From: Segatella copri
GTDB taxonomy: Bacteria > Bacteroidota > Bacteroidia > Bacteroidales > Bacteroidaceae
DNA: 64,000 nt
NCBI RefSeq assembly: GCF_026015295.1
Contig: NZ_JAPDUW010000001.1
Span: 1,984,001-2,048,000 of the forward strand
Direction of reading: 5' to 3'
The translations under genes were made by a program, and so were the position numbers. Of this stretch, positions 53,815 to 62,029 are shown one piece after another; position 1 is the stretch's first letter; each line of letters opens with the position of its first letter. A model generated the notes under the pieces. That model saw nothing but the letters and a program-made list of their open reading frames with translations. It searched no databases and was not told the origin of the DNA.

Positions 53815-56325
53815 ATGAGTTGTTATTTAATTAAGGTGGAGAACGGGCACAAGGTTGCCCGCTCCATCACCTCGGAAGAGGAGTATAAGCAGCTGCGTGG
53901 AAGCAATGAGCAGAAGGCGAATCTTCGTCTGGCTCGTGCCGGAAACGATGCTGCGAAAAGAAGACTTGTGCAGTTTAATTATTCCGGCCATTATCCGCAA
54001 GGCGTGGTGAAGGGAATGAAACTGCCAAGCGGTGCTTTCGGGTTTGATATGGATGAGCCGGAGGCTTTTGCCAAGGCTGCCAAGCTGCTGCTGAAGGAAC
54101 CGGACAAGTACGGACTTCTGATGCTGGAACGCAGCGCACGACAAGGCGGACATGCGGTGTTTGAGCGCGAAAAGGGCAAGACGGTTCTGGAGAATCAGGT
54201 GAGGATTGCTACGATGCTCAAGTGCGAAATGGATACTTCGGCTCACGACATCAATCGTGTTTATTTCACTACTACATCGGATGACGAAGATTTGCTATTC
54301 CTTTCGCCACGACTCTTCAAGGATGAATATGATGAGGCTGCCGTGGCAGCTGAAGGGAAAGTTCTGGAAGAGCGTGAAAGATACGGACAGGAGGAACTTC
54401 CGGAAGGGGCGCACAAGGCAAACAAGCATTATGAGCCTTGGAAGGAAGAATTCAAGAAGGATTCTCAAGGGGTTTTTAAGGGTCAGGAATTTAAGAATTC
54501 GAGAATTTCTACTTCTGCTGCGTCAACTTCTGCTGCGTCAACTTCTGCTGCTTCAACTACTTCTTCTGCTCAGGACAATTATCTCGGGATTCCTTATGGG
54601 GAAATCATTAAGAAGTGGTGGCAGATGTATAATGATGGGCAGGAGCCGATGCGCTCCAACCGCAATACGCTGACCTTTGAGCTGGCTGTGAACCTGCGCC
54701 ACATCTGTGGTTTTGACCGCAATCTGCTGGCTCAGATTATTCCCTGCTACGATGGGTTTCCCGAACAGGAAAAGATGGCTTGCATCAACTCGGCATTGAA
54801 CGAGAAAATCACGCAAATGCCTAAGCGTCTGAAGGATGTGCTGGCTGCGCTGAGACAGGAGAAACTGAAACAGGGGTCTTCGAACGGGAATGCAGATGAA
54901 GACAGCGAGGCGCTGGTGAATGCCTTGGACGAAGCTAACGCCAAGGATGATCTGTTCTATTACGATGCTTTACCCAAGATGCCACAAGGCGTGCGTGATT
55001 CCATCAGTGCTGTTGGACCGGCTCTGGCAATGCCAGTGATTACAGCCATCTGTCCTGCCATCGGAATGCTTGCTACCGGCGTGAAGGTTTCCGTTCACGG
55101 CAAGATGAACTCGTTGAACCTTATCTCCTACATCGCCGGTGATTTTGCATCAGGCAAGGGAAGCATCGACCCTGTGGTTGATACCTGGACTTCGGAAGTG
55201 AAACAGATGGACAAAATGTATCAGCAGCAGGAGGATGAATGGAGAGCCAAGAAGCGTGCGGCCAAGAATAAGAAGGAGCAACCGGAAGAACCAAAGCTGC
55301 CTGTAAGATGTCTTACTTTAAATAATACGGTGGCCAACCTTGCAGAACGACTGGCTAATACTGAAGGCAAGCACGCCTTCTCGTTCACTCCGGAAGCTGA
55401 CACCGTAGCACAGAAGTGGAAATCGGCAATGAGCGATTTTTCTGTCATGTTAAGACAGGCTTACGACGGAACGAGCTATGAGCGCGAGGCAAGAAGTGCA
55501 GATGCGGTGAATGTTCATATCGAACATCTTTTGTGGAACGTTGTGATGTGCGGAACGCCAGATGCACTCTATCGAGTAGTGAACAATTATACGGATGGTT
55601 TCCAAAGCCGTATTGTCGTGGCGCGAACGCCGGACAACACGTTCACTCCGCTTACAGACAATCTCTTTGTGCTGACTGAAACTCAACGTGAGCACATACG
55701 GCAGATAGCTCATCTCTTGCCCCTGATGGAGGGCGAGGTGGTTCTGCCTAAGTTGGAGAATAAGGGCAGGGAGTGGCTGGAACAGATACGATTGGAGACC
55801 ATGAAAAATGACGACAAGGTGAAAGCCCGCCAGCGTTTCCGTATCTGTCCTACCACGATGAGAATGATGACCTGCATCATGCTCTGTAAGGTGGCTGAGA
55901 CGCTGATTCAGAAACATGGTTTCCAGGGTGCCGAGAAGCAGCTGAAACAGAATCCGCTGTTATGGAAGGAAATGATCGTAAAGACTCAGACACCAACCAT
56001 GCTCGAAGCCTTCAATATCCTGGCAGATTATCAGTTGGACAATGCACTCTACTTCTTCCGCAGTCGCATAGAGGATGCATTCTCATCCAAGAGTTATTGC
56101 GGTCAGACGACTTATGATCGTTCCCGACGCGGCAAAAATGATTCCATCTTCGAGCGGCTTGACGTTACTTTTTCCTTTGAACAGGCATTACAGCAAAGTA
56201 TAGCAGTAAAGGGGGCAAACGTAACTCGTGAGGTTGTTAGACAGATGTTGAAAAACTGGAAGCGGCAGGGATTGATAGGTGTGCTGCCCGATATGCGTTA
56301 CCAGAAGGTTCAACCTGCAGTATAA
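53815..56325 (+). CDS. VirE-N / DUF3987 primase-helicase-like protein
   Basis: An 836-aa fusion. Residues 1-190 match the VirE N-terminal (BT4734-like) domain (FDMDEPEAFAKAAKLLLKEP, HDINRVYFTTTSDDEDLLFL). A Ser/Ala/Thr linker encoded by 15-bp tandem repeats follows (about 233-255). Residues 255-330 resemble a primase-C-terminal helical region, and 380-830 the DUF3987 ATPase-like domain. Here the Walker A is weak (GDFASGKGS). The family occurs on phages, plasmids and islands. Confidence 0.82.
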   Translation: MSCYLIKVENGHKVARSITSEEEYKQLRGSNEQKANLRLARAGNDAAKRRLVQFNYSGHYPQGVVKGMKLPSGAFGFDMDEPEAFAKAAKLLLKEPDKYGLLMLERSARQGGHAVFEREKGKTVLENQVRIATMLKCEMDTSAHDINRVYFTTTSDDEDLLFLSPRLFKDEYDEAAVAAEGKVLEERERYGQEELPEGAHKANKHYEPWKEEFKKDSQGVFKGQEFKNSRISTSAASTSAASTSAASTTSSAQDNYLGIPYGEIIKKWWQMYNDGQEPMRSNRNTLTFELAVNLRHICGFDRNLLAQIIPCYDGFPEQEKMACINSALNEKITQMPKRLKDVLAALRQEKLKQGSSNGNADEDSEALVNALDEANAKDDLFYYDALPKMPQGVRDSISAVGPALAMPVITAICPAIGMLATGVKVSVHGKMNSLNLISYIAGDFASGKGSIDPVVDTWTSEVKQMDKMYQQQEDEWRAKKRAAKNKKEQPEEPKLPVRCLTLNNTVANLAERLANTEGKHAFSFTPEADTVAQKWKSAMSDFSVMLRQAYDGTSYEREARSADAVNVHIEHLLWNVVMCGTPDALYRVVNNYTDGFQSRIVVARTPDNTFTPLTDNLFVLTETQREHIRQIAHLLPLMEGEVVLPKLENKGREWLEQIRLETMKNDDKVKARQRFRICPTTMRMMTCIMLCKVAETLIQKHGFQGAEKQLKQNPLLWKEMIVKTQTPTMLEAFNILADYQLDNALYFFRSRIEDAFSSKSYCGQTTYDRSRRGKNDSIFERLDVTFSFEQALQQSIAVKGANVTREVVRQMLKNWKRQGLIGVLPDMRYQKVQPAV
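54511..54555 (+). repeat. 15-bp coding tandem repeat, three units
   Basis: ACTTCTGCTGCGTCA is repeated three times (last unit with one change), encoding a T-S-A-A-S linker. Gain or loss of units would stay in frame. Confidence 0.85.
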
Positions 56326-56356
56326 TAGTGGTTTAAAGTAAGTGACCATTAATACA

Positions 56357-56401
56357 TCCGGTCATTAACGGTCACGGTCATTTTCGGTCATTAAGGATTT
56401 T
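56357..56401. repeat. Right inverted terminus of cassette B (iterons)
   Basis: Three full CGGTCATTA/CGGTCATTT iterons and a CGGTCA half-copy, arranged as the reverse complement of the left terminus at 42709-42752. DUF5675 and the amidase lie just outside. Confidence 0.75.
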
Positions 56402-56457
56402 CAGTAAGGAAATCCTTGATGACCCTATCAATAAATCAATTTTATTTTTCAATATTT

Positions 56458-56883
56458 ATGGAAATAATCATTTATCGCCGTCGCTTTACCCGATGGGGAG
56501 TAGATGGCACATTAGTAATAAAGGGTACAAAAGTTTGTAATACCATAGAACATCCTGAGCATTATTTGCCTGCAGGAGACTATGAGATAGCTTTTGTTTC
56601 TGTAGCTAATAAGAGTAGGAAAATGCCTGTTATCCTGAGGAAGGGACAGGCTGTTGGGGAAGTGGGCATCAATTCTCCTTGTCTCAAGCCCGGAAATGGT
56701 CCGATGACGCTGAAATATGGATGCATCATTCTGGGTAAGGCTGTAGCCTCTGGGCTGGTGATTCATTCTCAGGAATACTTCGACCGACTTTGTGAACGAT
56801 TAAGGAAGGCTTCTAAAAAGATGGAGTGTATCAAGTTACATATCATAGATTGGGGTAGTGATGATATCTCGATAGCATTTTAG
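56458..56883 (+). CDS. DUF5675 family protein
   Basis: A 141-aa protein starting MEIIIYRRRFTRWGVDGTLV. The block CNTIEHPEHYLPAGDYEIAF and the GCIILGKAV and LVIHSQEYFDRL segments fit DUF5675, a family found in phage lysis and island modules next to amidases. Function unknown. The start is chosen at the ATG after an unlikely 14-codon upstream extension. Confidence 0.78.
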   Translation: MEIIIYRRRFTRWGVDGTLVIKGTKVCNTIEHPEHYLPAGDYEIAFVSVANKSRKMPVILRKGQAVGEVGINSPCLKPGNGPMTLKYGCIILGKAVASGLVIHSQEYFDRLCERLRKASKKMECIKLHIIDWGSDDISIAF

Positions 56884-56925
56884 GATTTCCACCCTAACCA
56901 TTCATTCATTTAAAATAGCAATATC

Positions 56926-57327
56926 ATGCGTAAGATAAAGGAAATCATCATTCATTGCAGTGCGACCAAGGAAGGTCGCAACTTCACCGTAGCGGATATT
57001 GACCGCTGGCACCGCGAGCGCGGAATGCGCTGCATAGGTTATCATTTCGTGATTTATCGTGACGGCAGCATTCATGTAGGCCGTGCGATAGAGGAGGTTG
57101 GCGCCCATTGCAAGGGCCATAATTCCATCAGTATAGGCATTTGCTACATCGGCGGCTTATCGAAGAAAGGCAAGCCGAAGGATACAAGAACCCGAGACCA
57201 GAAAGCGGCAATGCGCTCGCTCATCGAGCAGCTGAAGGAGGAATATCCATTAGCCACGATTCATGGTCATAATGAGTTTGCCAACAAGGCTTGTCCCTGC
57301 TTTGATGTGAAGAAGGAGTGGGGCTAA
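56926..57327 (+). CDS. N-acetylmuramoyl-L-alanine amidase, T7-lysozyme type
   Basis: A 133-aa amidase_2 (PGRP) domain that cleaves the bond between muramic acid and the peptide stem. Zinc ligands: IIHCSATKEG (first His), HGHNEFANKACPCF (second His and Cys, the T7-lysozyme order). Also VADIDRWHRERGMRCIGYHF. No signal peptide, so release from the cell would need lysis or another route. Typical neighbour of smalltalk and DUF5675. Confidence 0.92.
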   Translation: MRKIKEIIIHCSATKEGRNFTVADIDRWHRERGMRCIGYHFVIYRDGSIHVGRAIEEVGAHCKGHNSISIGICYIGGLSKKGKPKDTRTRDQKAAMRSLIEQLKEEYPLATIHGHNEFANKACPCFDVKKEWG

Positions 57328-57390
57328 CAGATAGGGAACGCTCTGCGTTCCCTATTTATACTTATTTTACGATGCGCCATATGTAGAACA

Positions 57391-57720
57391 TTACATCAAG
57401 TCACACTTCTCCCCAGTGTTCTTCTCAACCTTCTCGCCATCTTTCAGGATGCGAGCCTTATAGCCAAACTTCTCAAAACCTTTCTGGAGCTTCTCTGGGG
57501 TTGTCTTGTCGGCATTATACTGTACTGTGACAGTCTGGTCTGGCACAGAAGTCTCAATGCTCTTGATACCCTTCTCAAAGCGAAGGTTGCTCTTGATTTT
57601 ATTCTCACAAGCCGCACAGTGCATCTGTGGGGTTGTGGTGAACACTACGGTCTTGATGTCCTTGGCAAAGGTTACCATTGCCACCATCATCATTGTGAAC
57701 ATTACTAAAATCTTCTTCAT
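57391..57720 (-). CDS. Periplasmic heavy-metal-associated (HMA) protein
   Basis: A 109-aa exported protein with a signal peptide (1-19) and one HMA domain. The metal site is MHCAACENK (CxxC). The rest follows the ferredoxin-like HMA pattern (IETSVPDQTVTVQYNADKTT). It is likely a periplasmic copper (or similar soft-metal) carrier. It lies 58 bases after the TonB receptor on the same strand and probably works with it. Confidence 0.88.
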   Translation of the reverse strand: MKKILVMFTMMMVAMVTFAKDIKTVVFTTTPQMHCAACENKIKSNLRFEKGIKSIETSVPDQTVTVQYNADKTTPEKLQKGFEKFGYKARILKDGEKVEKNTGEKCDLM

Positions 57721-57740
57721 AACTTTTCTATTTGCTTTAA

Positions 57741-57773
57741 TAATTCAACATTCAACATTTAACATTCAACATT
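57741..57773. repeat. Period-7 repeat (AACATTC type)
   Basis: Four to five heptads related to AACATTC lie between the TonB receptor and HMA genes. Confidence 0.75.
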
Positions 57774-57778
57774 CTCCC

Positions 57779-59902
57779 TTAAAAGTGTACTCTCACTCCT
57801 GCGTAGAACATCCTGCCCTCTACAGGTCCCCAAACCAAGGTTGGCTCGAAATCGCTTCCCCATGGGTTGCTGGCACCATAGATAGGAGTTTTCTGCTTGA
57901 AACCAGTCAGGTTCTCGCCTCCCACATAGATACTCCAATGGCGGAACCATCTCGTAACCTGCGCACTCACTTGCCCGAAGCTATGGAAACGAGGAGACCA
58001 TGACTGGCTTCCATCTGCCAACTGGTAAGGCTCAGGATTTCTGCCTCCACCATTCAACTGCACGGTGGCATCAAATTGCCATAGGCCAAGTGGAGTCTTA
58101 TAGGAAGCCGTGAAGAGCGCCTTATACTTGCTGGTCAATGGCTTTTCTTTCAAGGTTTTGCCATAATCGTAGGTACACTTCACATCGTTCAGACGATAAG
58201 CCGCTGTTATCTCCAAGCCCTTCAGCAATGGATAAGAGGCATCTATCTGGAAAGTGTGCGAATAAGACTTGCCCATCAAATTGCAGATGGAGATAAGCCC
58301 CTTGTTGGCATCATAATCCACCACCGCTTGATTCTTGAAGTCGGTATAGTAATACTCAGCGTTCAGTTTCAGTGTCTTGCCAAACATCGGGATGTAGAAA
58401 GCGGTACTTATACCATAGTTCCAAGCCTCCTCTTGCTTAAGTCCATCACCCGTAATCTGAAACTTCCTGCCGCTCGCCAAGAGATAGTTGTACTCTGCTA
58501 AGCCAAATACCGTGCGATAGCCCTTACCTGCTGACAAGCGGATGCTGATGGCATCGACAGGCGAATACTTCACGTGGAAACGAGGGGTGAAGAAATTGCC
58601 ATAGATAGAGCTATGGTCGAAACGGACACCTGCCATCGCTGTCAACTTCGTGCCTAACGTATAGGTGTATTGGGCGTATGCTCCTGGAGTCGTCTCCTTC
58701 TCGTTCATTCTCTGCATCTCCGACAAAAGATAAGGAGAGTCTTCTACCCCTACTGCCGGTCTTGGAGAAACATTCACATTGGCGCGCTGTCCCAGGTAAT
58801 CATGGTTGACGCTCAAACCTACCGACAAATTGTGCTGATGAGTAAAATTGGTCTCAAAAATCAGTGAGCTATAGAGATTCTTCTCATTGAGGTCGTAGAA
58901 CTTGTTGCCATACTGGGCATCGAGCTGGTGCATCGAAGCCGAGGACATGAAGGCAATATTGGTGCCATGCTCGTGATTGAGGATGAAGGCATGTTTCATA
59001 TAACCCTCATAACGGTTGGTATGGAGCTTGATTCGATAAATATCATCACTATGAACATGTTCCTCATCCTGCCCACTGGTACGAATCTCCTTCAAAGCCC
59101 CAAGTCCACCATGGAAGATGTAGTGCTTGCCTTTATACAGCCAACGGTTCTGTACATTATATTGTTCTCTGCCTGGCATATCATAGAAACCATCGCCATT
59201 GTCATCATGGTTTTTGAGGATATTCTCATGATGCAACAATATCTCCGTTGCCCACTTATCCGACAGATGAACGTTGGCATCAGCGTTTGCTTCGATTCGG
59301 CTCTTGGTATCACCAAAGAGGTTTACCTCCACCTGTTGCTCATCCTCTGGCTTCAAGTAATCCACATTGATTTGACCTGTAATCGACTCATAGCCATTCT
59401 TCACCGAAGCACTACCCTTGGATACCTGAATGCCTTTCATCCAAGGTCCCGGCACATAGCCCAGGGCGTATGGGATGGCTGCACCACGGAAATTCGGCAG
59501 ATTCTCGGTGAGCATCTGTACGTAAGTGCCCGAAAGACCGAGGAGTTTGATTTGTCTTGCGCCCGTCGTGGCATCATTATAAGCCACATCCACCGATGGA
59601 TTGGTCGTGAAACTCTCGCCCAGGTTGCAACAAGCCGCCTTGAAGAGCTCATCCTTGTTCACGGCGATGCCATTCACGGCACCAGCCAATCGGGAAGTGC
59701 CCGACTTGCGAGCCACCACCTTCACCTCATGCAAGGTCTCGTCCTTGAAAATGGAATCCTGAGAGGAGGAATCTACAGAGTTATTTTCTACAGAATTATT
59801 ATATGATGATGACAGAGACACAACCTCTGTCTTATTATTTTTTGCATAAGTCTCAGCACCAATAACCAGCAAGGCACTGAGCAATATATATCTTGAATAC
59901 AT
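57779..59902 (-). CDS. TonB-dependent outer-membrane receptor, probably metal uptake
   Basis: A 707-aa receptor. Signal peptide (1-20), then a plug domain (about 55-180) with LHEVKVVARKSGTSRLAGAV and QIKLLGLSGTYVQMLTENLP, and a 22-strand barrel ending YAGVRVHF with C-terminal Phe for BAM. It lacks the carboxypeptidase-like N-terminal domain of SusC proteins. Context with HMA and Cys/His-rich proteins suggests copper or another metal complex as cargo. The leader of about 120 bases has a promoter at 60021-60028. Confidence 0.88.
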   Translation of the reverse strand: MYSRYILLSALLVIGAETYAKNNKTEVVSLSSSYNNSVENNSVDSSSQDSIFKDETLHEVKVVARKSGTSRLAGAVNGIAVNKDELFKAACCNLGESFTTNPSVDVAYNDATTGARQIKLLGLSGTYVQMLTENLPNFRGAAIPYALGYVPGPWMKGIQVSKGSASVKNGYESITGQINVDYLKPEDEQQVEVNLFGDTKSRIEANADANVHLSDKWATEILLHHENILKNHDDNGDGFYDMPGREQYNVQNRWLYKGKHYIFHGGLGALKEIRTSGQDEEHVHSDDIYRIKLHTNRYEGYMKHAFILNHEHGTNIAFMSSASMHQLDAQYGNKFYDLNEKNLYSSLIFETNFTHQHNLSVGLSVNHDYLGQRANVNVSPRPAVGVEDSPYLLSEMQRMNEKETTPGAYAQYTYTLGTKLTAMAGVRFDHSSIYGNFFTPRFHVKYSPVDAISIRLSAGKGYRTVFGLAEYNYLLASGRKFQITGDGLKQEEAWNYGISTAFYIPMFGKTLKLNAEYYYTDFKNQAVVDYDANKGLISICNLMGKSYSHTFQIDASYPLLKGLEITAAYRLNDVKCTYDYGKTLKEKPLTSKYKALFTASYKTPLGLWQFDATVQLNGGGRNPEPYQLADGSQSWSPRFHSFGQVSAQVTRWFRHWSIYVGGENLTGFKQKTPIYGASNPWGSDFEPTLVWGPVEGRMFYAGVRVHF

Positions 59903-60020
59903 AAATATATTTCCTTTTATCCGAATCTTAAATCTTCGCTTCGGATGATTTTACCATTTTATATATGTATGCAACCCTAAGATTTTACTGATAGGGATAG
60001 GCATACGACAATCTTGGCTG

Positions 60021-60028
60021 CAAAAGTA
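60021..60028 (-). promoter_or_regulatory. Promoter -7 box for the TonB receptor and HMA genes
   Basis: The minus strand reads TACTTTTG. No terminator is visible between the receptor and HMA genes. Confidence 0.6.
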
Positions 60029-60067
60029 CAAAAAAACTTTTGCAACCTATTTGCAAATATGGAAAAA

Positions 60068-60481
60068 TCAAATAATCAGGAAGTTAAGGAGGGCAAGATA
60101 AGCCCTTGGAGGCGAATGCGGAACATTCAGATTCCAATATCTTGCCTTTTGAATGCTACAGATAACAGGACGAGGCAACGTCTGCCAAAGGGCTGGCGCG
60201 ATGCCTGCAAACACTGGTGCTGCATCGAAATCCAAGTGTTGGATAGAGACCGTAGGCGATAGTTTCACCAGCTCCACTTCCATGCAATGTTTGTTCACCT
60301 GTGCGCCCAGCTTACCTCGGCAACAGTCATGGTGCATGCTACGTTTCACGCAACAGTCAGTCACCATACCCACCATCACCTTGTCATAATGAAGGCAGTG
60401 CATGACGGTAGTACCCACGCTCAAGTAAACCACCATGAGCGAGAGCATCAAAGCCATCAATATGTTGAGCGAACGTTTCAT
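60068..60481 (-). CDS. HYC_CC_PP family protein
   Basis: A 137-aa exported or anchored protein starting MKRSLNILMALMLSLMVVYL. The core has the family sequence MHCLHYDKV then TDCCVKRSMHHDCCRGK, dense in Cys and His, followed by a conserved CMEVELVKLSPT and a C-terminal PP (HSPPRAYL). The residues suggest metal binding. I choose the ATG at 60481; the frame is open 18 codons further, across the promoter. It lies upstream of the receptor on the same strand. Confidence 0.82.
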   Translation of the reverse strand: MKRSLNILMALMLSLMVVYLSVGTTVMHCLHYDKVMVGMVTDCCVKRSMHHDCCRGKLGAQVNKHCMEVELVKLSPTVSIQHLDFDAAPVFAGIAPALWQTLPRPVICSIQKARYWNLNVPHSPPRAYLALLNFLII

Positions 60482-60513
60482 ACCTATTTTTTGCACCTTT
60501 CTTTTTCGGGTTG

Positions 60514-60521
60514 CAAAATTA
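60514..60521 (-). promoter_or_regulatory. Promoter -7 box for HYC_CC_PP gene
   Basis: The minus strand reads TAATTTTG, 33 bases before the chosen start, supporting the shorter protein. Confidence 0.6.
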
Positions 60522-60665
60522 AGCATTTCCATCAAAACAATAACTTAAAACCCCTATAATTTAATAACCTTTAACAGCTCTTGAATGAGCATGAATGCCC
60601 CCACACTTTCTGTTAATCTTTACTATATTCCTGCGAGAAAACTTGCAGGATAAAGGGAATATGAG

Positions 60666-60673
60666 TAACTTTG
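60666..60673 (+). promoter_or_regulatory. Promoter -7 box for the MFS gene
   Basis: TAACTTTG fits TAnnTTTG. The leader to the ATG is about 80 bases. Confidence 0.6.
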
Positions 60674-60761
60674 CACACGAATTTCTGAAACTATTGTCTT
60701 ACAAAGACATAAAATAAGAGAGAAACTTTTTTTTAAGGATAATATTGACTCATAAGAACAA

Positions 60762-61901
60762 ATGAAAAAAGGACTATTTGCACTCGCGCTGGGTACCTTT
60801 ACCTTGGGCATCGCTGAATTCATCATCGAGGGCATCATCACAGACATCGCCCACAACATGAATGTTTCTATCCCAGAAGCAGGACATCTCATCTCCATCT
60901 ATGCACTCGGCGTCTGCGCCGGAGCTTTCTCGCTGATTCTCATGCATAAATACAGACCCAAGAATATCCTGATGTTCCTGGCTTCGCTCATCACCTTCGG
61001 AGCTGTCATCGCCTCAGTAGCACCTAACTACTGGCTCTTGCTCTGCGCCCGCTTTATAGAAGGTCTGCCTCATGGCGCCTACTTCGGAACGGGTACTATC
61101 GTGGCGGTAAAGATTGCCAAAGAGGGTAAGGGAACCAATGCCGTGGCTATGATGTGCGCAGGTATGCCGGTAGCCAATCTGGTGGGCGTACCTATCGGCA
61201 CCTTCCTGAGTCATGCGTTCAGCTGGCGAGTACCCTTTGTCAGTTGCATATTGCTCGGTATCATGACGATGTATATGATTCACAGATGGGTTCCAGACGT
61301 GGCTGCGTTGCCGAATAAGGGTATGAAGGCACAGTTCCGTTTCCTCCGCAACAAGGCTCCTTGGCTCATCATCGCCGCCACCTTTCTGGGCAATGGCGGC
61401 ATCCTCTGCTGGTTCAGTTATATCTCGCCGCTGCTTCAGATGGAGGGCGGATTCAGCGCAGCCAGCATCTCTCTGCTGATGATTCTTGCAGGCGGCGGAA
61501 TGGTAGTAGGCAATCAGGTGAGTGCCTTGCTTGCCGACCGCATCAAGCCGGGCCGCTTTACCTGTTATCTCCAGTTTCTGGCGGCAGCGGCACTTCTGCT
61601 CACCTTCTTCCTCGCCCCTTTCGGCTGGGTATCTGTGGTGCTGATGTTCATCTGCTGCGCCTGTCTTTTCGGCATCGGTTCGCCTGAGCAGTTCCTCATC
61701 GTGAAGCATGCCAAGGGTGGCGAAATGCTGGGCGGCTGCTGCATTCAGGGTGCCTTCAATCTGGGTAACGCCATAGGAGCTTTCCTCGGTGGTATTCCTG
61801 TTGCGATGGGATTAGGATACAACTTCCCTGCCCTTATCGGTGTGCCGATGGCATTGGCAGGAGCCATCTGTCTGCTGATTTTCCATAAGAAATATGAATA
61901 A
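60762..61901 (+). CDS. MFS transporter, AraJ/DHA1 drug-efflux type
   Basis: A 379-aa inner-membrane transporter with 12 expected helices. The start LFALALGTFTLGIAEFIIEG matches the AraJ/Pbu subfamily (GTFxxGxxEF...), and the loop between helices 2 and 3 has RPKNILMFLASL with the positive motif A-like region HKYRPKN. ARFIEGLPHGAYFGTG (helix 4-5) and GMPVANLVGVPIGTFLSHAF are further family signatures. The substrate is not known; related proteins export sugars or drugs. Confidence 0.88.
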   Translation: MKKGLFALALGTFTLGIAEFIIEGIITDIAHNMNVSIPEAGHLISIYALGVCAGAFSLILMHKYRPKNILMFLASLITFGAVIASVAPNYWLLLCARFIEGLPHGAYFGTGTIVAVKIAKEGKGTNAVAMMCAGMPVANLVGVPIGTFLSHAFSWRVPFVSCILLGIMTMYMIHRWVPDVAALPNKGMKAQFRFLRNKAPWLIIAATFLGNGGILCWFSYISPLLQMEGGFSAASISLLMILAGGGMVVGNQVSALLADRIKPGRFTCYLQFLAAAALLLTFFLAPFGWVSVVLMFICCACLFGIGSPEQFLIVKHAKGGEMLGGCCIQGAFNLGNAIGAFLGGIPVAMGLGYNFPALIGVPMALAGAICLLIFHKKYE

Positions 61902-61927
61902 AAATGCGATAATCCGAAATAAATGAT

Positions 61928-61935
61928 TATCTTTG
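61928..61935 (+). promoter_or_regulatory. Distal promoter -7 box before the M3 peptidase
   Basis: TATCTTTG. A second identical box follows at 61994-62001, with a hairpin element between. Confidence 0.5.
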
Positions 61936-61946
61936 CAGAAGATAAG

Positions 61947-61993
61947 CTGCACTCGGCAATTTGAAAGCAAGCTTTCATTGCGCTCGCTGGCAC
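61947..61993. repeat. REP-like palindromic element
   Basis: GAAAGCAAGCTTTC (61963-61976) is a perfect hairpin flanked by CTCGGCAAT and ATTGCGCTCG, which also pair. I recall similar words (AAGCTGCACTCGGCAATTTG) between genes in other Prevotella genomes, so it is probably a dispersed repeat, but only one copy is in this window. Confidence 0.45.
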
Positions 61994-62001
61994 TATCTTT
62001 G
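61994..62001 (+). promoter_or_regulatory. Proximal promoter -7 box for the M3 peptidase
   Basis: TATCTTTG, 28 bases before the start codon. Confidence 0.65.
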
Positions 62002-62029
62002 CAAAAGAATTTCAAATAAACAAAGAAAC

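Noticed and set aside
56926-57327. Prophage lysis module
   Set aside because: Only an amidase and DUF5675 are present; there are no capsid, tail, terminase or portal genes. The genes fit the Bacteroidetes HU/smalltalk/DUF3987 cassette better.
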